Shown: positions 8,934 through 20,758, counted from the stretch's first letter. The stretch is DNA of 64,000 bases from Novosphingobium sp. (GCF_020852455.1 NZ_JADZAT010000010.1:310001-374000), one strand, 5' to 3'. Numbers and translations are program-made. Notes: generated by a model from the letters alone, not told the origin.

Positions 8934-10849
8934 TCAAGTCATTACTCATCGCCAACCGCGGCGAAATCGCTTGCCGGATCATCCGCACTGCGCGTGAAAT
9001 GGGCATCCGCACCGTGGCGGTCTATTCGGACGCCGATGCCAAGGCGCTGCATGTGCGGCAGGCGGACGAGGCGGTGCATATCGGGCCTTCACCGGCGCGC
9101 GAGAGCTATCTGGTGGGCGCAAAGATCATCGCCGCTGCCAAGGCGACCGGGGCGGAGGCGGTGCATCCGGGCTATGGGTTCCTGTCCGAAAACGCCGAAT
9201 TCGCGCAGGCGGTGATCGATGCCGGGCTGGTCTGGGTCGGCCCCAAGCCCGCTTCGATCGAGGCGATGGGGCTGAAGGATGCGGCCAAGGCGCTGATGAT
9301 GGAAGCGGGTGTACCCTGCACCCCGGGCTATCTGGGCGAGAACCAGGACCCGGCGTTCCTGGCTGAGCGGGCGGCGGAGATCGGCTATCCGGTGCTGATC
9401 AAGGCGGTCGCCGGGGGCGGCGGCAAGGGGATGCGGCGGGTGGATGCGGCTTCGGACTTTGCCGATGCGCTCGCCTCTTGCCAGCGTGAGGCGGCGGCCT
9501 CGTTCGGCAATGCTGTGGTGCTGATCGAGAAATACGTACTCTCGCCCCGCCATATCGAAGTGCAGGTGTTCGGCGACAGCCACGGCAATGTCGTCCACCT
9601 GTTCGAACGCGATTGCTCGCTTCAGCGTCGCCACCAGAAGGTGATCGAGGAAGCCCCCGCGCCGGGGATGGATGCCGAAACGCGCGAAGCGATCTGCCAG
9701 GCCGCCGTGCGCGCCGCCAGGGCGGTTAACTATGAAGGCGCGGGCACGATCGAATTCATCGCCGATGCTTCGGAAGGCCTGCGCGCCGACCGGATCTGGT
9801 TCATGGAAATGAACACCCGGCTGCAGGTCGAACACCCGGTGACCGAAGAGATCACCGGCGTCGATCTGGTCGAATGGCAACTGCGCGTGGCCAGCGGCGA
9901 GCCGATCCCGCTGCGGCAGGACCAGCTGAGCATCAACGGTTGGGCCATGGAAGCGCGGCTCTATGCCGAAGACCCGGCGAAGGGGTTTTTGCCGAGTGTG
10001 GGGCAGTTGGAGTCTTTCTATCTTCCCAGTTCTTCTCACATCAGCCCGATGCGCGTTGAGACGGGCGTCGGCGAAGGCGATGCAATTACCCCCTACTATG
10101 ACCCGATGATCGCAAAGTTGATTGTCCATCGTGCCAATCGTGAGGAAGCCATGCGTGAGCTAGGTCGGCGCTGCGGGAATGTCACCTGTTGGCCCGTCAA
10201 GACCAACGCCGCATTCCTTGTGCGGGTGTTGCGTGACACGGATTTCATCGACGCGCGGATTGATACCGGCTTGATCGCAACGAAGCTCGACGAACTGCTT
10301 CCAGATGAGCGGGCAAGCGATGAATTGGTGGCCGATGCCGCCGAGGAACTGTTCCTTCAAGACAAGCGCGACAAGAGCCACTACGATTATGAATTGCGGG
10401 ATCGGCTGCCTGTCTGGGCTCAGCCCAACGGGTTCCGCGTCAACGCAAACCAACGCCCATTCTTGATGCACCTGACCGACGGCGCATTCGAATATGCCAT
10501 AAGCCCCGAATCAAGCTCGGCGTGGCTCGAACGCCACCCTGATGGCGTGCTGGCCCGGCTTGACGGTGATACGCGGCTTTTCAAATTGGCCCGCTTCGAC
10601 GGCACCGGTCACCACGGCGCCCACGATGGCGATATCCTCTCGCCCATGCCGGGCAAGGTGATCGCGGTCGAAGTCGCGGCGGGGCAGGCGGTGACCAAGG
10701 GGCAGAAGCTGCTCACGCTGGAAGCGATGAAGATGGAGCACACGCTGACCGCGCCGTTCGATGGCACGGTGGCCGAGCTCAACGCCGTGCCCGGCGCGCA
10801 GGTGCAGGTCGAGGCGCTGCTGGCGCGGATCGAGGCGAAGGACGACTGA
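8930..10849 (+). CDS. liuD: Methylcrotonyl-CoA carboxylase, biotin carboxylase (alpha) subunit
   Basis: ATP-dependent carboxylation of biotin for the liuB carboxyltransferase. The order is: biotin carboxylase N domain ([20 protein letters not shown]), ATP-grasp ([14 protein letters not shown] type loop near residue 160), the metal/bicarbonate motif [14 protein letters not shown] (about 290-303), a linker/BT domain, and a C-terminal biotinyl domain with EAMKMEH (biotin Lys601). The 639-residue length is normal. Codon use between about 9985 and 10610 (linker domain) is visibly less GC-biased than on either side, suggesting an imported segment. It overlaps the DUF559 frame by ATGA. Confidence 0.95.
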   Translation: MIKSLLIANRGEIACRIIRTAREMGIRTVAVYSDADAKALHVRQADEAVHIGPSPARESYLVGAKIIAAAKATGAEAVHPGYGFLSENAEFAQAVIDAGLVWVGPKPASIEAMGLKDAAKALMMEAGVPCTPGYLGENQDPAFLAERAAEIGYPVLIKAVAGGGGKGMRRVDAASDFADALASCQREAAASFGNAVVLIEKYVLSPRHIEVQVFGDSHGNVVHLFERDCSLQRRHQKVIEEAPAPGMDAETREAICQAAVRAARAVNYEGAGTIEFIADASEGLRADRIWFMEMNTRLQVEHPVTEEITGVDLVEWQLRVASGEPIPLRQDQLSINGWAMEARLYAEDPAKGFLPSVGQLESFYLPSSSHISPMRVETGVGEGDAITPYYDPMIAKLIVHRANREEAMRELGRRCGNVTCWPVKTNAAFLVRVLRDTDFIDARIDTGLIATKLDELLPDERASDELVADAAEELFLQDKRDKSHYDYELRDRLPVWAQPNGFRVNANQRPFLMHLTDGAFEYAISPESSSAWLERHPDGVLARLDGDTRLFKLARFDGTGHHGAHDGDILSPMPGKVIAVEVAAGQAVTKGQKLLTLEAMKMEHTLTAPFDGTVAELNAVPGAQVQVEALLARIEAKDD

Positions 10850-10850
10850 C

Positions 10851-11303
10851 ATGGCAGGCAAGCATTTCGACGAATGGCAGGTGGGCGAGCAGATCGCGCA
10901 CGAGGTGACCCGCACCGTCACCGAGACCGACAACCTGCTGTTCACAGTGATGACCCACAACCCGCAGCCGCTGCACCTTGATGCCGAGGCGGCCAGGGCC
11001 AGCGAGTTCGGGCAGATCCTGGTCAACGGGACCTTCACTTTCGCGCTGATGGTCGGCCTGTCAGTGGGCGATACCACGCTGGGCACGCTGGTCGCCAACC
11101 TGGGCTATGACCAGCTGGTGATGCCCAAGCCGGTGTTCATCGGCGACACCATGCGCGCGACCAGTGAGGTGGTGGAGCTGAAGCCGTCGAAAAGCCGCCC
11201 CAATGCCGGGATCGTTACCTTCCGGCACGAGCTGATCAACCAGCGCGGCGAGGTTGTGTGCCGCTGCCTGCGTTCTGCCCTGGTCAAGAAACGCGATACT
11301 TGA
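10851..11303 (+). CDS. MaoC-family hydratase/dehydratase
   Basis: Single hot-dog domain of 150 residues with the hydratase-2 signature: [20 protein letters not shown], where the Asp/His region is catalytic, then [16 protein letters not shown]. It hydrates or dehydrates an acyl-CoA. It starts one base after the liuD stop (TGACATG), so it belongs to the liu operon. A role in branched acyl-CoA breakdown, for example on methylglutaconyl-CoA or a related enoyl-CoA, is inferred from context. A longer in-frame reading from 10761 lies inside liuD and is rejected. Confidence 0.88.
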   Translation: MAGKHFDEWQVGEQIAHEVTRTVTETDNLLFTVMTHNPQPLHLDAEAARASEFGQILVNGTFTFALMVGLSVGDTTLGTLVANLGYDQLVMPKPVFIGDTMRATSEVVELKPSKSRPNAGIVTFRHELINQRGEVVCRCLRSALVKKRDT

Positions 11304-11382
11304 CAGTTACTTGCGGGCCAATCGTGGATTAGTTTGCCAAGGCCCTTTCGGTCTTGGCCGCCTTGCCGCAACCTGACAGGCG

Positions 11383-12030
11383 ATGATTCTGTTTGGGGCA
11401 AGATCACCGCTAGTCGTTGATTACGAAGAGACGCTGGCGCGGTGCGGCATAGCCGTAACCGCGGCGGTCAGCATCAGCGGAGCGGCGCGTCTGCTCGACC
11501 GGTCGCGGCTGGTCGAGCTGGAGGATTTCGCGCCGCAGCCGGGCGCCGAATTCCTGGCCCCCGCTTTTGCGCCGATGCGCCGGGCCGAGCTGATCGCCCA
11601 GGCCGAGGCGCTGGGGCTGGCCAAGGCCAGGGCGCTGGTCGATCCCACTGCGATATTGCCGCGCGCGATCCGGATCGGAGCGGGCAGCTTCATCAACGCC
11701 GGGGTGGTGATCGGTGCGCTGTCGATGCTGGGCGAGGGGGTGCTGGTCAACCGCGCGGCCTCGCTGGGGCATCACACCGTGCTGGGCGATCTGGTCAGCG
11801 TTGGTCCGGGCGCAACGCTGGCGGGCAATATCCATGTCGGCGCGGGCAGCGTGATCGGCGCGGGCGCGGTGGTGCTGCCCAATGTCCGGATCGGCGCGGG
11901 CTCGATCGTTTCGGCGGGCGCGGTGGTCAGGAAGCACGTCGGCGACGGGGTGCTGGTGATCGGCAACCCGGCCGAAGAACGCCGCTTCAATCCGCGCGTC
12001 TCCTCGCTCAATGTCGAGGACGGCGAATGA
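11383..12030 (+). CDS. NeuD/PglD-like hexapeptide-repeat acyltransferase
   Basis: Left-handed beta-helix O/N-acyltransferase, 215 residues. The N half is the small Rossmann-like PglD_N domain (MILFGARSPLVVDYEETLAR). The C half has hexapeptide repeats from about residue 90 (AIRIGAGSFINAGVVIG), a catalytic-type His in SLGHHTVLGD (His131 or 132), and IGAGAVVLPNVRIGAGS. It ends NPAEERRFNP, as in NeuD relatives. The family acetylates sugars or aminosugars. It is the first gene of a six-gene run and its stop overlaps the AMP-ligase start by ATGA. The acceptor is unknown; a glycan or the small acid made by this operon are both possible. Confidence 0.85.
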   Translation: MILFGARSPLVVDYEETLARCGIAVTAAVSISGAARLLDRSRLVELEDFAPQPGAEFLAPAFAPMRRAELIAQAEALGLAKARALVDPTAILPRAIRIGAGSFINAGVVIGALSMLGEGVLVNRAASLGHHTVLGDLVSVGPGATLAGNIHVGAGSVIGAGAVVLPNVRIGAGSIVSAGAVVRKHVGDGVLVIGNPAEERRFNPRVSSLNVEDGE

Positions 12031-13775
12031 ACACTGCCAGCCTGTGGGCCAATGCCCTGGCCGGGGGCAAGGCCGAATTCATTGCGCTGCCCGATGGGCG
12101 GATCGACTTTGCCGGCTTTGCGCAGATGGTCCGGCGCTGGTGCGGCTGGTTCGACGCGGCGGGCATCGCCGAGGGTGAGCGGGTGCTGATCCGCACCGGC
12201 AGCGATGTGGTGGCGGCCAGCGGCTTCATCGCCGCGCTGCTCGACGGGGTGGTGCCGGTGCTGATGACCGGCGATACGCCCGATCTGCGCGCCCTGGCGG
12301 TGGCCGAGGTGGTCGCCGCAAAAGGCTTTGCCGCCGATCACCTGCCCGCTGGCCAGCCCGGGATCGAGATCAGGCCCGAAGCCGGCGGCGGCTGGTTCAG
12401 CCGCAAGCTGGATCCGCTGGGCGGCCTGCCCGAAACCGGCCGCGATCCGCGCCTGCCGCTTGATCCCGATGGGCTGGCCTATGTGCTGTTCACCTCGGGC
12501 ACCACGTCGAGCCCCAGCGGGGTGCAGATCACCCGCGGCAACCTGTTCGCCAATCTTGCCACCCTGTCGCGGCTGTTCGGCTATGGGGCGCAGTCGCGGA
12601 TTTTCAACGACATGATCCTGGCCCATGCCGACGGGATGATCCAGGGCCCGGTGATCGCGCTGGCCAATCGCTGCGCGGTGATCCGCTCGGGCGGGTTCAC
12701 GATTGCGGGGATGGAAAAGTGGCTGGGCCGGGTCCGGCTGGCGCGCGCCAGCCACGTGATCACCGTGCCGACGATCTGGGCGATGATCGATGCCTATGCC
12801 GCGCATGATGACTATTTCGATGCCCGCGAATGCACCCACCTGATGTCGGTCGCGGCGAAGCTGCCCGAGGCGCTGTGGACCCGGCTGGAAAGCCGCTTTG
12901 GCCGCCCGGTGTTCAACCAGTATGGCCTGACCGAAACCGTCGCCTCGGCGCTCTATGCCGGACCGCAGGCGGAAATGGGCGCGTTCGGCACGGTCGGCAA
13001 GCCGGTCGATTGTGAAGCGCGGATCGATCCGCTGGCCAGCGGCAGCGAAGGCGAGCTGCAGCTGAAGGGCGCGCATATCTTCCCCGGGTACTGGCAGGAT
13101 GCCGAACGCACCCGCGCCAGCTTTACCGATGACGGCTGGCTCAAGACCGGCGATCTGGCGCGGCTGCGCGACGATGGCAGCTTCGAAGTGCTGGCGCGGA
13201 TCAAGTCGGTGATCATGATGGGCGGGTTCCTGATCCGCCCCGACGAGATCGACGAGGCGATGCTCCGCCACCCCAAGGTCCGCGAAAGCGTGACCGTGGG
13301 GATCGAAGACGCGATGTTCGACGAGGTGCCGGTGACCGCAGTGGTCTGCCACGAACCGGCCAGCGAGGAAGAGCTGACCGCCCACGCCCGCGCCTATCTG
13401 GAAGGGCAGAAGGTGCCCAAGCGGATCGTGGTGCTGGATGCAATCCCGCGCGGTGACAGCGGCAAGGCCCGGCTGGCCGAGCTGCGCGACCTGCTGGCCG
13501 CCGCGACCGGCCAGCATGCGCCGCAACCGGCTGCACCGGGCGATGATCTGGACAGCGCGGTGCTGGCGCTGGCGGGCGAGGTGTTCCGCGTCGATCCGGC
13601 CACGATTGCGCTCGATTCGCGCCCCGGCCAGGTGCCCGGCTGGGACAGCTTCTCGCAGCTCAATTTCCTGATGGCGGCCGAGGAACGCTTTGCCGTGGCG
13701 ATCCCGGCATCGCGCGTCGCGCAGATCGTGACCATTGCCGACATGGTCGAGGCGATCCGGCAGCAGCAGCGATGA
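12027..13775 (+). CDS. AMP-dependent acyl/aminoacyl ligase fused to a C-terminal carrier-protein domain (DltA+DltC-like)
   Basis: Activates a carboxylic acid with ATP and loads it on its own phosphopantetheine carrier. Residues 1-500 are an ANL adenylation domain: P-loop FTSGTTSSPSGV (about 154-165), FNQYGLTETVAS, KTGDLARLRDDGSF, IKSVIMMGGFLIRPDEIDEA and the A10 Lys480 in GDSGKARL. Residues 505-582 are an acyl-carrier domain with GWDSFSQLNF (Ser541 as the predicted attachment site). The A4 region reads ILAHADGMIQG rather than the FDxS of amino-acid-activating domains, so the substrate may not be an amino acid. It is coupled by ATGA at both ends. A long antisense frame here is a shadow. Confidence 0.88.
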   Translation: MNTASLWANALAGGKAEFIALPDGRIDFAGFAQMVRRWCGWFDAAGIAEGERVLIRTGSDVVAASGFIAALLDGVVPVLMTGDTPDLRALAVAEVVAAKGFAADHLPAGQPGIEIRPEAGGGWFSRKLDPLGGLPETGRDPRLPLDPDGLAYVLFTSGTTSSPSGVQITRGNLFANLATLSRLFGYGAQSRIFNDMILAHADGMIQGPVIALANRCAVIRSGGFTIAGMEKWLGRVRLARASHVITVPTIWAMIDAYAAHDDYFDARECTHLMSVAAKLPEALWTRLESRFGRPVFNQYGLTETVASALYAGPQAEMGAFGTVGKPVDCEARIDPLASGSEGELQLKGAHIFPGYWQDAERTRASFTDDGWLKTGDLARLRDDGSFEVLARIKSVIMMGGFLIRPDEIDEAMLRHPKVRESVTVGIEDAMFDEVPVTAVVCHEPASEEELTAHARAYLEGQKVPKRIVVLDAIPRGDSGKARLAELRDLLAAATGQHAPQPAAPGDDLDSAVLALAGEVFRVDPATIALDSRPGQVPGWDSFSQLNFLMAAEERFAVAIPASRVAQIVTIADMVEAIRQQQR

Positions 13776-14584
13776 CCCCGCGGCAGGTCCTGCTGGCCTG
13801 GCTGCTGGGGCCGCTGGTGCTGCTGGGCGCGCTGGCGCTGGCGGCGCGGATCGCGCCGGGGCCCGAGCGGCGGTTCGATGGCGCGCCGGTGGTGGCGATC
13901 GGGTCCTCGCTGACCATGCATGCGATGCCCGCCAGCTTTGCGCTGAGCGATGGACGACGGGTACGCCGGATCGGCATTTCGGTTCCCAGCGAGCGGCAGT
14001 TGCTCACACTGGTGGAGTCAGCAATCGCCGAACGCGCCCGGGTGGTGCTGCTGGAAGCCGCGCCGTTCGTGGCCGACTTCGCGTTTGAGCCGCAGCACGG
14101 TTGCACCGCGCCGGCGCTGGGCCTGCGTCAGGGGCTGCGCCGCGCGCAGGTTGATCTGGTCGATCGGTTGCGACGGCTGTTCGGGCAGCGCACCAGCCTG
14201 GATGGCCTGCCCGATCCGCGCCGGCTTGACCGGCCGCAGGAAATCGACCCGACCGTGATGGCGACCTTCTACCCGCTGACGCTGCATGCGCCGTGCGAGG
14301 GCGAACGGCTGCGCGAACTGGTGACCCGGGCAAAGGCCCAGGGGACCCGGATCGAACTGCTGGCGCTGCCGCGCTCACCCTATGGCGAAGAGCGGCTGGG
14401 CCGGGTGCAGTCGGACGGGCTTGGCCAGTTGACCGAGGCCATGGCGGCGGATCTGGGCGTGCCCTTGCTGCCCGCTGCCAAGCTTTGGACCAACGAGGAG
14501 TTCACCGATCACGCGCACCTCAATGCGCGCGGGCGCGAACGCTACTTGCGCGATCTCGATGTCTGGCTGGTGGGGCTCGAATGA
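13772..14584 (+). CDS. Membrane-anchored SGNH/GDSL-like protein (DltD/AlgX-like role)
   Basis: 270 residues. One N-terminal TM helix (LLAWLLGPLVLLGALALAAR) anchors a periplasmic domain. The first block is VVAIGSSLTMHAMP, where Ser46 is the likely nucleophile, and the last block is FTDHAHLNARGRERYL with Asp246 and His249, the DxxH pair of SGNH enzymes. In Dlt and alginate systems such a protein works with the MBOAT protein to place the acyl group on the periplasmic acceptor. Here it sits directly between the ligase-carrier fusion and the MBOAT gene, with ATGA overlaps on both sides. The family assignment is by motif; overall similarity to DltD is weak. Confidence 0.72.
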   Translation: MTPRQVLLAWLLGPLVLLGALALAARIAPGPERRFDGAPVVAIGSSLTMHAMPASFALSDGRRVRRIGISVPSERQLLTLVESAIAERARVVLLEAAPFVADFAFEPQHGCTAPALGLRQGLRRAQVDLVDRLRRLFGQRTSLDGLPDPRRLDRPQEIDPTVMATFYPLTLHAPCEGERLRELVTRAKAQGTRIELLALPRSPYGEERLGRVQSDGLGQLTEAMAADLGVPLLPAAKLWTNEEFTDHAHLNARGRERYLRDLDVWLVGLE

Positions 14585-15654
14585 CCGCGCTGTCCACTCT
14601 GGTCGTGCTCGCCGCACTGCTGGCGGTGCCGCTGGCCTGGCTGGGCCGGGGGAACCGAGGGATCGCGCTGGTCGCCCTGCTGGCGGCGCTGGTGCTGGCC
14701 TGGATCTCGCCGCTCAGCGCGGTCTGGGTGGTGGGGCTGGGGGCCTTGCTGCCACCGGCGATGCGGCTGGCTGAACGGCAAGGGCTGCAATCCTGGCTGG
14801 CGGCAGCGGCGGCGGTGCTGGTGCTGGCGGTCTTCGCCTATGCCCAGCTGGCGCCGGGGATCGTCTGGATCGGCGGTGCTTTCTTCACGCTGCGCCAGCT
14901 GCACGTGATCGCCGAATGGTGGATGGGACGGATCGCCGCACCATCGGTGGCGGCGCATTTGCGCTATCAGCTGTTCCTGCCCGCGATGTTCGTTGGCCCG
15001 GTTCACCGGCTGCCGGCATTCGAGCGTCAGTGCGCGCGCCGGCGCTGGGATCTGGCGGACTTCCTGGCCGGAGCCGAACGTGTGCTGATCGGGGCCTTCT
15101 CGGCCGAATTCGTCGGCAACGTGGTGGTGGCCAACCTGCGCGCGCACCTGGCCTTCCGGCTGAGCCATGCCGATCCCTTCCTGCTCGACTGGGCGCTGTC
15201 GGCCACCGACTGGGTGCTGCTGTTCTTCAATTTCGCCGGGATGACCGCGATTGCGCTGGGGATCGCGCTGATGATGGGGATCCGGCTGGAGGAAAACTTC
15301 AACCAGCCCTGGCGGGCGAAGGACCTGCTCGATTTCTGGTCGCGCTGGCACATGAGCCTGACCGAGTGGTGCCGCGACTATGTCTATCGTCCAGTCATGG
15401 CGCTGACCCGCAGCACGCTGGCCGGTCTGGCCGCCGCGATGCTGGCAATCGGGCTGTGGCATGAAATTTCGTTCTATTACGTCGGCTGGTCGATCTGGCA
15501 GTCGCTGGGCGTGGTACTCAGCCGAACGATCCTGCCCCCGCTGGCCGCGCCGATCCCGGCGGGCTTGCGGCGCGTGCTAGCCCCGCTGGCGATCCTGGCC
15601 TGGCTGGCACTGGCCCGGCCGGTGATCAACCTGTTGATTGGGATGGCGGGATGA
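14581..15654 (+). CDS. MBOAT-family membrane O-acyltransferase (DltB/AlgI-like)
   Basis: Polytopic inner-membrane acyltransferase of 357 residues. The two conserved histidines are visible: His257 in FWSRWHMSLTEWCRDYVYRP and His294 in AIGLWHEISFYYVGW. The first motif is close to the AlgI/DltB consensus. The second has WHE instead of the common WHG. The protein should take an acyl group from the carrier domain on the cytoplasmic side and pass it outward. The ATG at 14581 overlaps the previous stop (ATGA); an upstream in-frame extension lies within the SGNH gene and is rejected. Confidence 0.88.
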   Translation: MTALSTLVVLAALLAVPLAWLGRGNRGIALVALLAALVLAWISPLSAVWVVGLGALLPPAMRLAERQGLQSWLAAAAAVLVLAVFAYAQLAPGIVWIGGAFFTLRQLHVIAEWWMGRIAAPSVAAHLRYQLFLPAMFVGPVHRLPAFERQCARRRWDLADFLAGAERVLIGAFSAEFVGNVVVANLRAHLAFRLSHADPFLLDWALSATDWVLLFFNFAGMTAIALGIALMMGIRLEENFNQPWRAKDLLDFWSRWHMSLTEWCRDYVYRPVMALTRSTLAGLAAAMLAIGLWHEISFYYVGWSIWQSLGVVLSRTILPPLAAPIPAGLRRVLAPLAILAWLALARPVINLLIGMAG

Positions 15655-15806
15655 CCCCGCTGGCGCAATATCTGGCCCGGCTGATGCCGGCCTGGCTGGT
15701 CGGCCCGGCGCTGGCCTGCGCCTATGCGGTGATGCTGATCTGCGTGTTGATCGCCAGCAGCAACGATGCCGCGCAGATCATCTATATTGACGTAAGGGGG
15801 CAATAG
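15651..15806 (+). CDS. 51-residue single-helix membrane protein of the MBOAT operon (DltX-like position)
   Basis: Begins MTPLAQYLARLMPAWLVGPA and has one hydrophobic helix (residues 15-36), then a polar tail ending IIYIDVRGQ. The ATG overlaps the MBOAT stop by ATGA, and the next gene starts 3 bases after its stop, so it is embedded in the coupled operon. Size, topology and place recall DltX, the about 50-residue peptide needed for D-alanylation in Gram-positive bacteria, though no sequence motif is shared that I can identify. The coding call rests on overlaps, codon use and the clean TM segment. Confidence 0.72.
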   Translation: MTPLAQYLARLMPAWLVGPALACAYAVMLICVLIASSNDAAQIIYIDVRGQ

Positions 15807-15808
15807 TC

Positions 15809-17904
<2,096 letters not shown>

Positions 17905-17925
17905 GCAACCAAGGGAGTACCTGAA

Positions 17926-19182
17926 ATGGCCGAAGCCTATATCATTGACGCCGTCCGCACCCCGCGCGGGATTGGCAAGCCCGGCAAGGGCGCGCTGTCG
18001 CATCTTCATCCGCAGCATCTGGCCGCGACCGTGCTGAAGGCGATCAAGGAGCGCAACAACCTCGATACCGCGACGGTCGATGACATCGTGTGGTCGTGCT
18101 CCAGCCAGAACGGCAAGCAGGGCGGTGACCTGGGCCGCATGTCGGCGCTGGCCGCGGGCTATGACATCAGCGCCAGCGGCACCACGCTGGACCGGTTCTG
18201 CGGCGGCGGGATCACCTCGGTGAACCTCGCGGCGGCCTCGGTCATGTCGGGGATGGAAGACTGCGTGATCGCCGGCGGCACCGAAATGATGAGCTATACC
18301 GCCGCCTTCGCCGCCGAACAGGCCAATGCCGGGCTGCCGCCGCGGCTGATGGGTTCGGGCAACGACGCACTCGACGCGCTGCACCCGCAGAGCCACCAGG
18401 GCGTCTGCGGCGATGCGATTGCCACGATGGAAGGGATCAAGCGCGAAGAGCTCGACGCGCTGGCGCTGGTCAGCCAGGAACGCGCCGATCGGGCGATCCG
18501 CGAAGGCCGTTTCGACAAGTCGCTGGTCACCGTTTATAACGAGGACGGCTCGGTTGCGCTCGATCATGAAGAGTTCCCGCGCCCCGAAACCACCGCCGAA
18601 GGGCTGGCCGCGCTGAAGCCCAGCTTCACAGGCATCGCGGACTACGACATGGGCGGCGGCTTTACCTTCCGCAAACAGATCAATCGCCGCTATCCCGATC
18701 TCAAGATCGAGCACTTCCACCATGCCGGCAACAGCTCGGGCGTGGTCGATGGTGCGGCCGCGATCCTGATCACCTCGCCCGAATATGCGCAGAAGCACGG
18801 CCTCAAGCCGCGCGCGCGGATCGTGGCCTATGCCAACCAGGGTGATGATCCCACGCTGATGCTCAACGCTCCGGTCCCGGCGGCCAAGAAGGTGCTGGCC
18901 AAGGCCGGGCTGAAGGTTGAGGACATCGACGTCTGGGAAATCAACGAGGCCTTCGCGGTGGTCGCCGAAAAGTTCATCCGCGATCTCGATCTCGACCGCG
19001 AAAAGGTCAACATCAACGGCGGCGCCTGCGCGTTGGGCCACCCGATCGGGGCGACCGGCTCGATCCTGATCGGCACCGCACTGGACGAGCTTGAGCGCTC
19101 GGGTGGCCGCTATGGCCTGGTCACCATGTGCGCTGCGGGCGGCATGGCCCCGGCGGTGATCATCGAACGCATTGAGGGGTGA
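17926..19182 (+). CDS. Acetyl-CoA acetyltransferase (thiolase)
   Basis: Condenses or cleaves 3-ketoacyl-CoA. The 418-residue protein shows the nucleophile Cys92 in [17 protein letters not shown], the [11 protein letters not shown] loop, His in [13 protein letters not shown] and the second Cys in [13 protein letters not shown]. The length is a little above the about 390 of classical thiolases. Downstream genes for a hydroxyacid dehydrogenase and an enoyl-CoA hydratase support a beta-oxidation-like role. An RBS (AAGGGAGT) sits before the ATG. Confidence 0.92.
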   Translation: MAEAYIIDAVRTPRGIGKPGKGALSHLHPQHLAATVLKAIKERNNLDTATVDDIVWSCSSQNGKQGGDLGRMSALAAGYDISASGTTLDRFCGGGITSVNLAAASVMSGMEDCVIAGGTEMMSYTAAFAAEQANAGLPPRLMGSGNDALDALHPQSHQGVCGDAIATMEGIKREELDALALVSQERADRAIREGRFDKSLVTVYNEDGSVALDHEEFPRPETTAEGLAALKPSFTGIADYDMGGGFTFRKQINRRYPDLKIEHFHHAGNSSGVVDGAAAILITSPEYAQKHGLKPRARIVAYANQGDDPTLMLNAPVPAAKKVLAKAGLKVEDIDVWEINEAFAVVAEKFIRDLDLDREKVNINGGACALGHPIGATGSILIGTALDELERSGGRYGLVTMCAAGGMAPAVIIERIEG

Positions 19183-19224
19183 CCGGCCGAACGAGATAGG
19201 GCAAACAGCTCTCCCATCCTCTTC

Positions 19225-19350
19225 CGTTCGTGCTGAGGAGGGGACTGAGCCTGTCGAAGGCCCCGTCTCGAAGCACTTGCGGTGTCAGCGGTCCTTCGAG
19301 ACGCCTACGGCCTTCGACAAGCTCAGTCCTGCGGCTCCTCAGGACGAAAC
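19225..19350. repeat. Inverted dispersed repeat (TTCGACAAGCTCAGTC family)
   Basis: The left arm (TGCTGAGGAGGGGACTGAGC, then CTGTCGAAGG and CTCGAAG) is mirrored by the right arm (CTTCGAGACGCC, CCTTCGACAAGCTCAGTC, GGCTCCTCAGGACG). This type of element is very common between genes of many proteobacteria. It separates the thiolase from the FAD dehydrogenase gene and may form a long RNA hairpin. The rest of the 190-base gap holds nothing else recognisable. Confidence 0.85.
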
Positions 19351-19372
19351 TTGCTTTTGAAAGGCGGCTTCC

Positions 19373-20758
19373 ATGACTGACCTTCTCCGGCAAATCGCCG
19401 AAATCGTCGGACCGCAGGGCCTGCTGACCGGCGAGGATGTGTCCGGCCGCGCGGCTGACTTCATGGGGCTGACCCGGGTCCAGGCCCAGGCGATTGTCCG
19501 CCCGGCCTCGACTGCGGAACTGAGCGCGGTGATGAAGCTGTGCCATGCCGCCGGGCAGGCGGTGGTGCCGGCGGGCGGCTATACCGGGCTGGTCCAGGGC
19601 GTGGTGTGCAGCCCAAGTGATATCCAGGTGTCACTGGAACGCATGCGGACTATCGAGGAAGTGGACCCGGTTGGCCGCACCGTGACCGTCGGTGCCGGCT
19701 GTCCGGTCCAGGCGGTGCAGGACGCCGCGGCGGAGCACGGGCTGCTGTTCGCGGTCGATTGGGGTGCGCGCGGTTCGGCCACGATCGGCGGCGGTATCTC
19801 CACCAACGCCGGCGGCAATTCGGTGGTCCGTTATGGCATGATGCGGGATTCGGTGCTGGGGCTGGAAGCCGTGCTGGCCGATGGCACCGTGATCAGCGCG
19901 ATGAACCGGCTGATCAAGAACAACGCCGCCTACGATCTGAAGCACCTGTTCATCGGCAGCGAGGGGACGCTGGGGATCGTCACCCGCGCGGTGCTGAAGC
20001 TGCAAAGCGCGCCGCTCTCAACCCAGACCGCGCTGGTCGCGCTGGAAGATTTCGCCGCCGTGCAGGCGCTGTTCGTCGAGGCGGGCAAGCGGCTGGGCAG
20101 CGGGCTCACCGCGTTCGAGGTGATGTGGGCGAACTATTACGAACCGATCGCGATCGGCACCGGGCGCCACACCCCGCCGCTGCCCGGCGGGCACCACTTC
20201 TATGTGATTGTCGAGCAGAGCGGCACCGATCCCGACCGCGATGCGAGCCAGTTCGAGGAAGTGCTGGCAAGTCTGCTGGAAAGCGGTGTGGCCGCCGATG
20301 CGGTGGTGGCCGCCAGCCAGACCCAGGCCGCGCAGATCTGGGCGATCCGCGACGATATCGAAGCGCTGTTCCACTATGCCATGCCCAGCGTGACCTTCGA
20401 TGTCAGCCTGCCGATCCGCGACATGGGGGGCTATGTCGAAGCGCTCGAAGCCCGGGCCCGGGCCGAATTGGGCGAGAGCACCAAGCTGGTGGTGTTCGGC
20501 CACATGGGCGATGGCAATCTGCACATTCTGCTGGGTGCTCAACCCTTTACGATGGATATGAAACACCGGATCGAGGAACTGGTCTTCACCCCGCTGCAGG
20601 CGCTGGGCGGCTCGATCAGTGCCGAACACGGGATCGGCCTTGAAAAGCGCCAGTGGCTGCACCTCAGCCGCACGCCGGAGGAGCTGGCGCTGATGAAGGC
20701 GCTCAAGGCGGCGATGGATCCCAAGAACATTCTCAACCCGGGGAAAGTCCTGCCATGA
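19373..20758 (+). CDS. FAD-binding oxidoreductase (D-lactate / D-2-hydroxyglutarate dehydrogenase family)
   Basis: 461-residue VAO-type flavoprotein oxidising a D-2-hydroxyacid. The FAD-binding PF01565 part has VVPAGGYTGLVQGVV and IGGGISTNAGGNSVVRYGMM. The C-terminal cap has LVVFGHMGDGNLHILLG with metal-ligand histidines and ends SAEHGIGLEKRQWL, typical of D-2-hydroxyglutarate or D-lactate dehydrogenases. The substrate cannot be set from sequence alone. The stop overlaps the enoyl-CoA hydratase start (ATGA). Confidence 0.87.
   Translation: MTDLLRQIAEIVGPQGLLTGEDVSGRAADFMGLTRVQAQAIVRPASTAELSAVMKLCHAAGQAVVPAGGYTGLVQGVVCSPSDIQVSLERMRTIEEVDPVGRTVTVGAGCPVQAVQDAAAEHGLLFAVDWGARGSATIGGGISTNAGGNSVVRYGMMRDSVLGLEAVLADGTVISAMNRLIKNNAAYDLKHLFIGSEGTLGIVTRAVLKLQSAPLSTQTALVALEDFAAVQALFVEAGKRLGSGLTAFEVMWANYYEPIAIGTGRHTPPLPGGHHFYVIVEQSGTDPDRDASQFEEVLASLLESGVAADAVVAASQTQAAQIWAIRDDIEALFHYAMPSVTFDVSLPIRDMGGYVEALEARARAELGESTKLVVFGHMGDGNLHILLGAQPFTMDMKHRIEELVFTPLQALGGSISAEHGIGLEKRQWLHLSRTPEELALMKALKAAMDPKNILNPGKVLP

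Noticed and set aside
11772..13526. A 584-codon minus-strand frame opposite the ligase-carrier gene
   Set aside because: Antisense to a gene with intact ANL and carrier motifs; no motif of its own.
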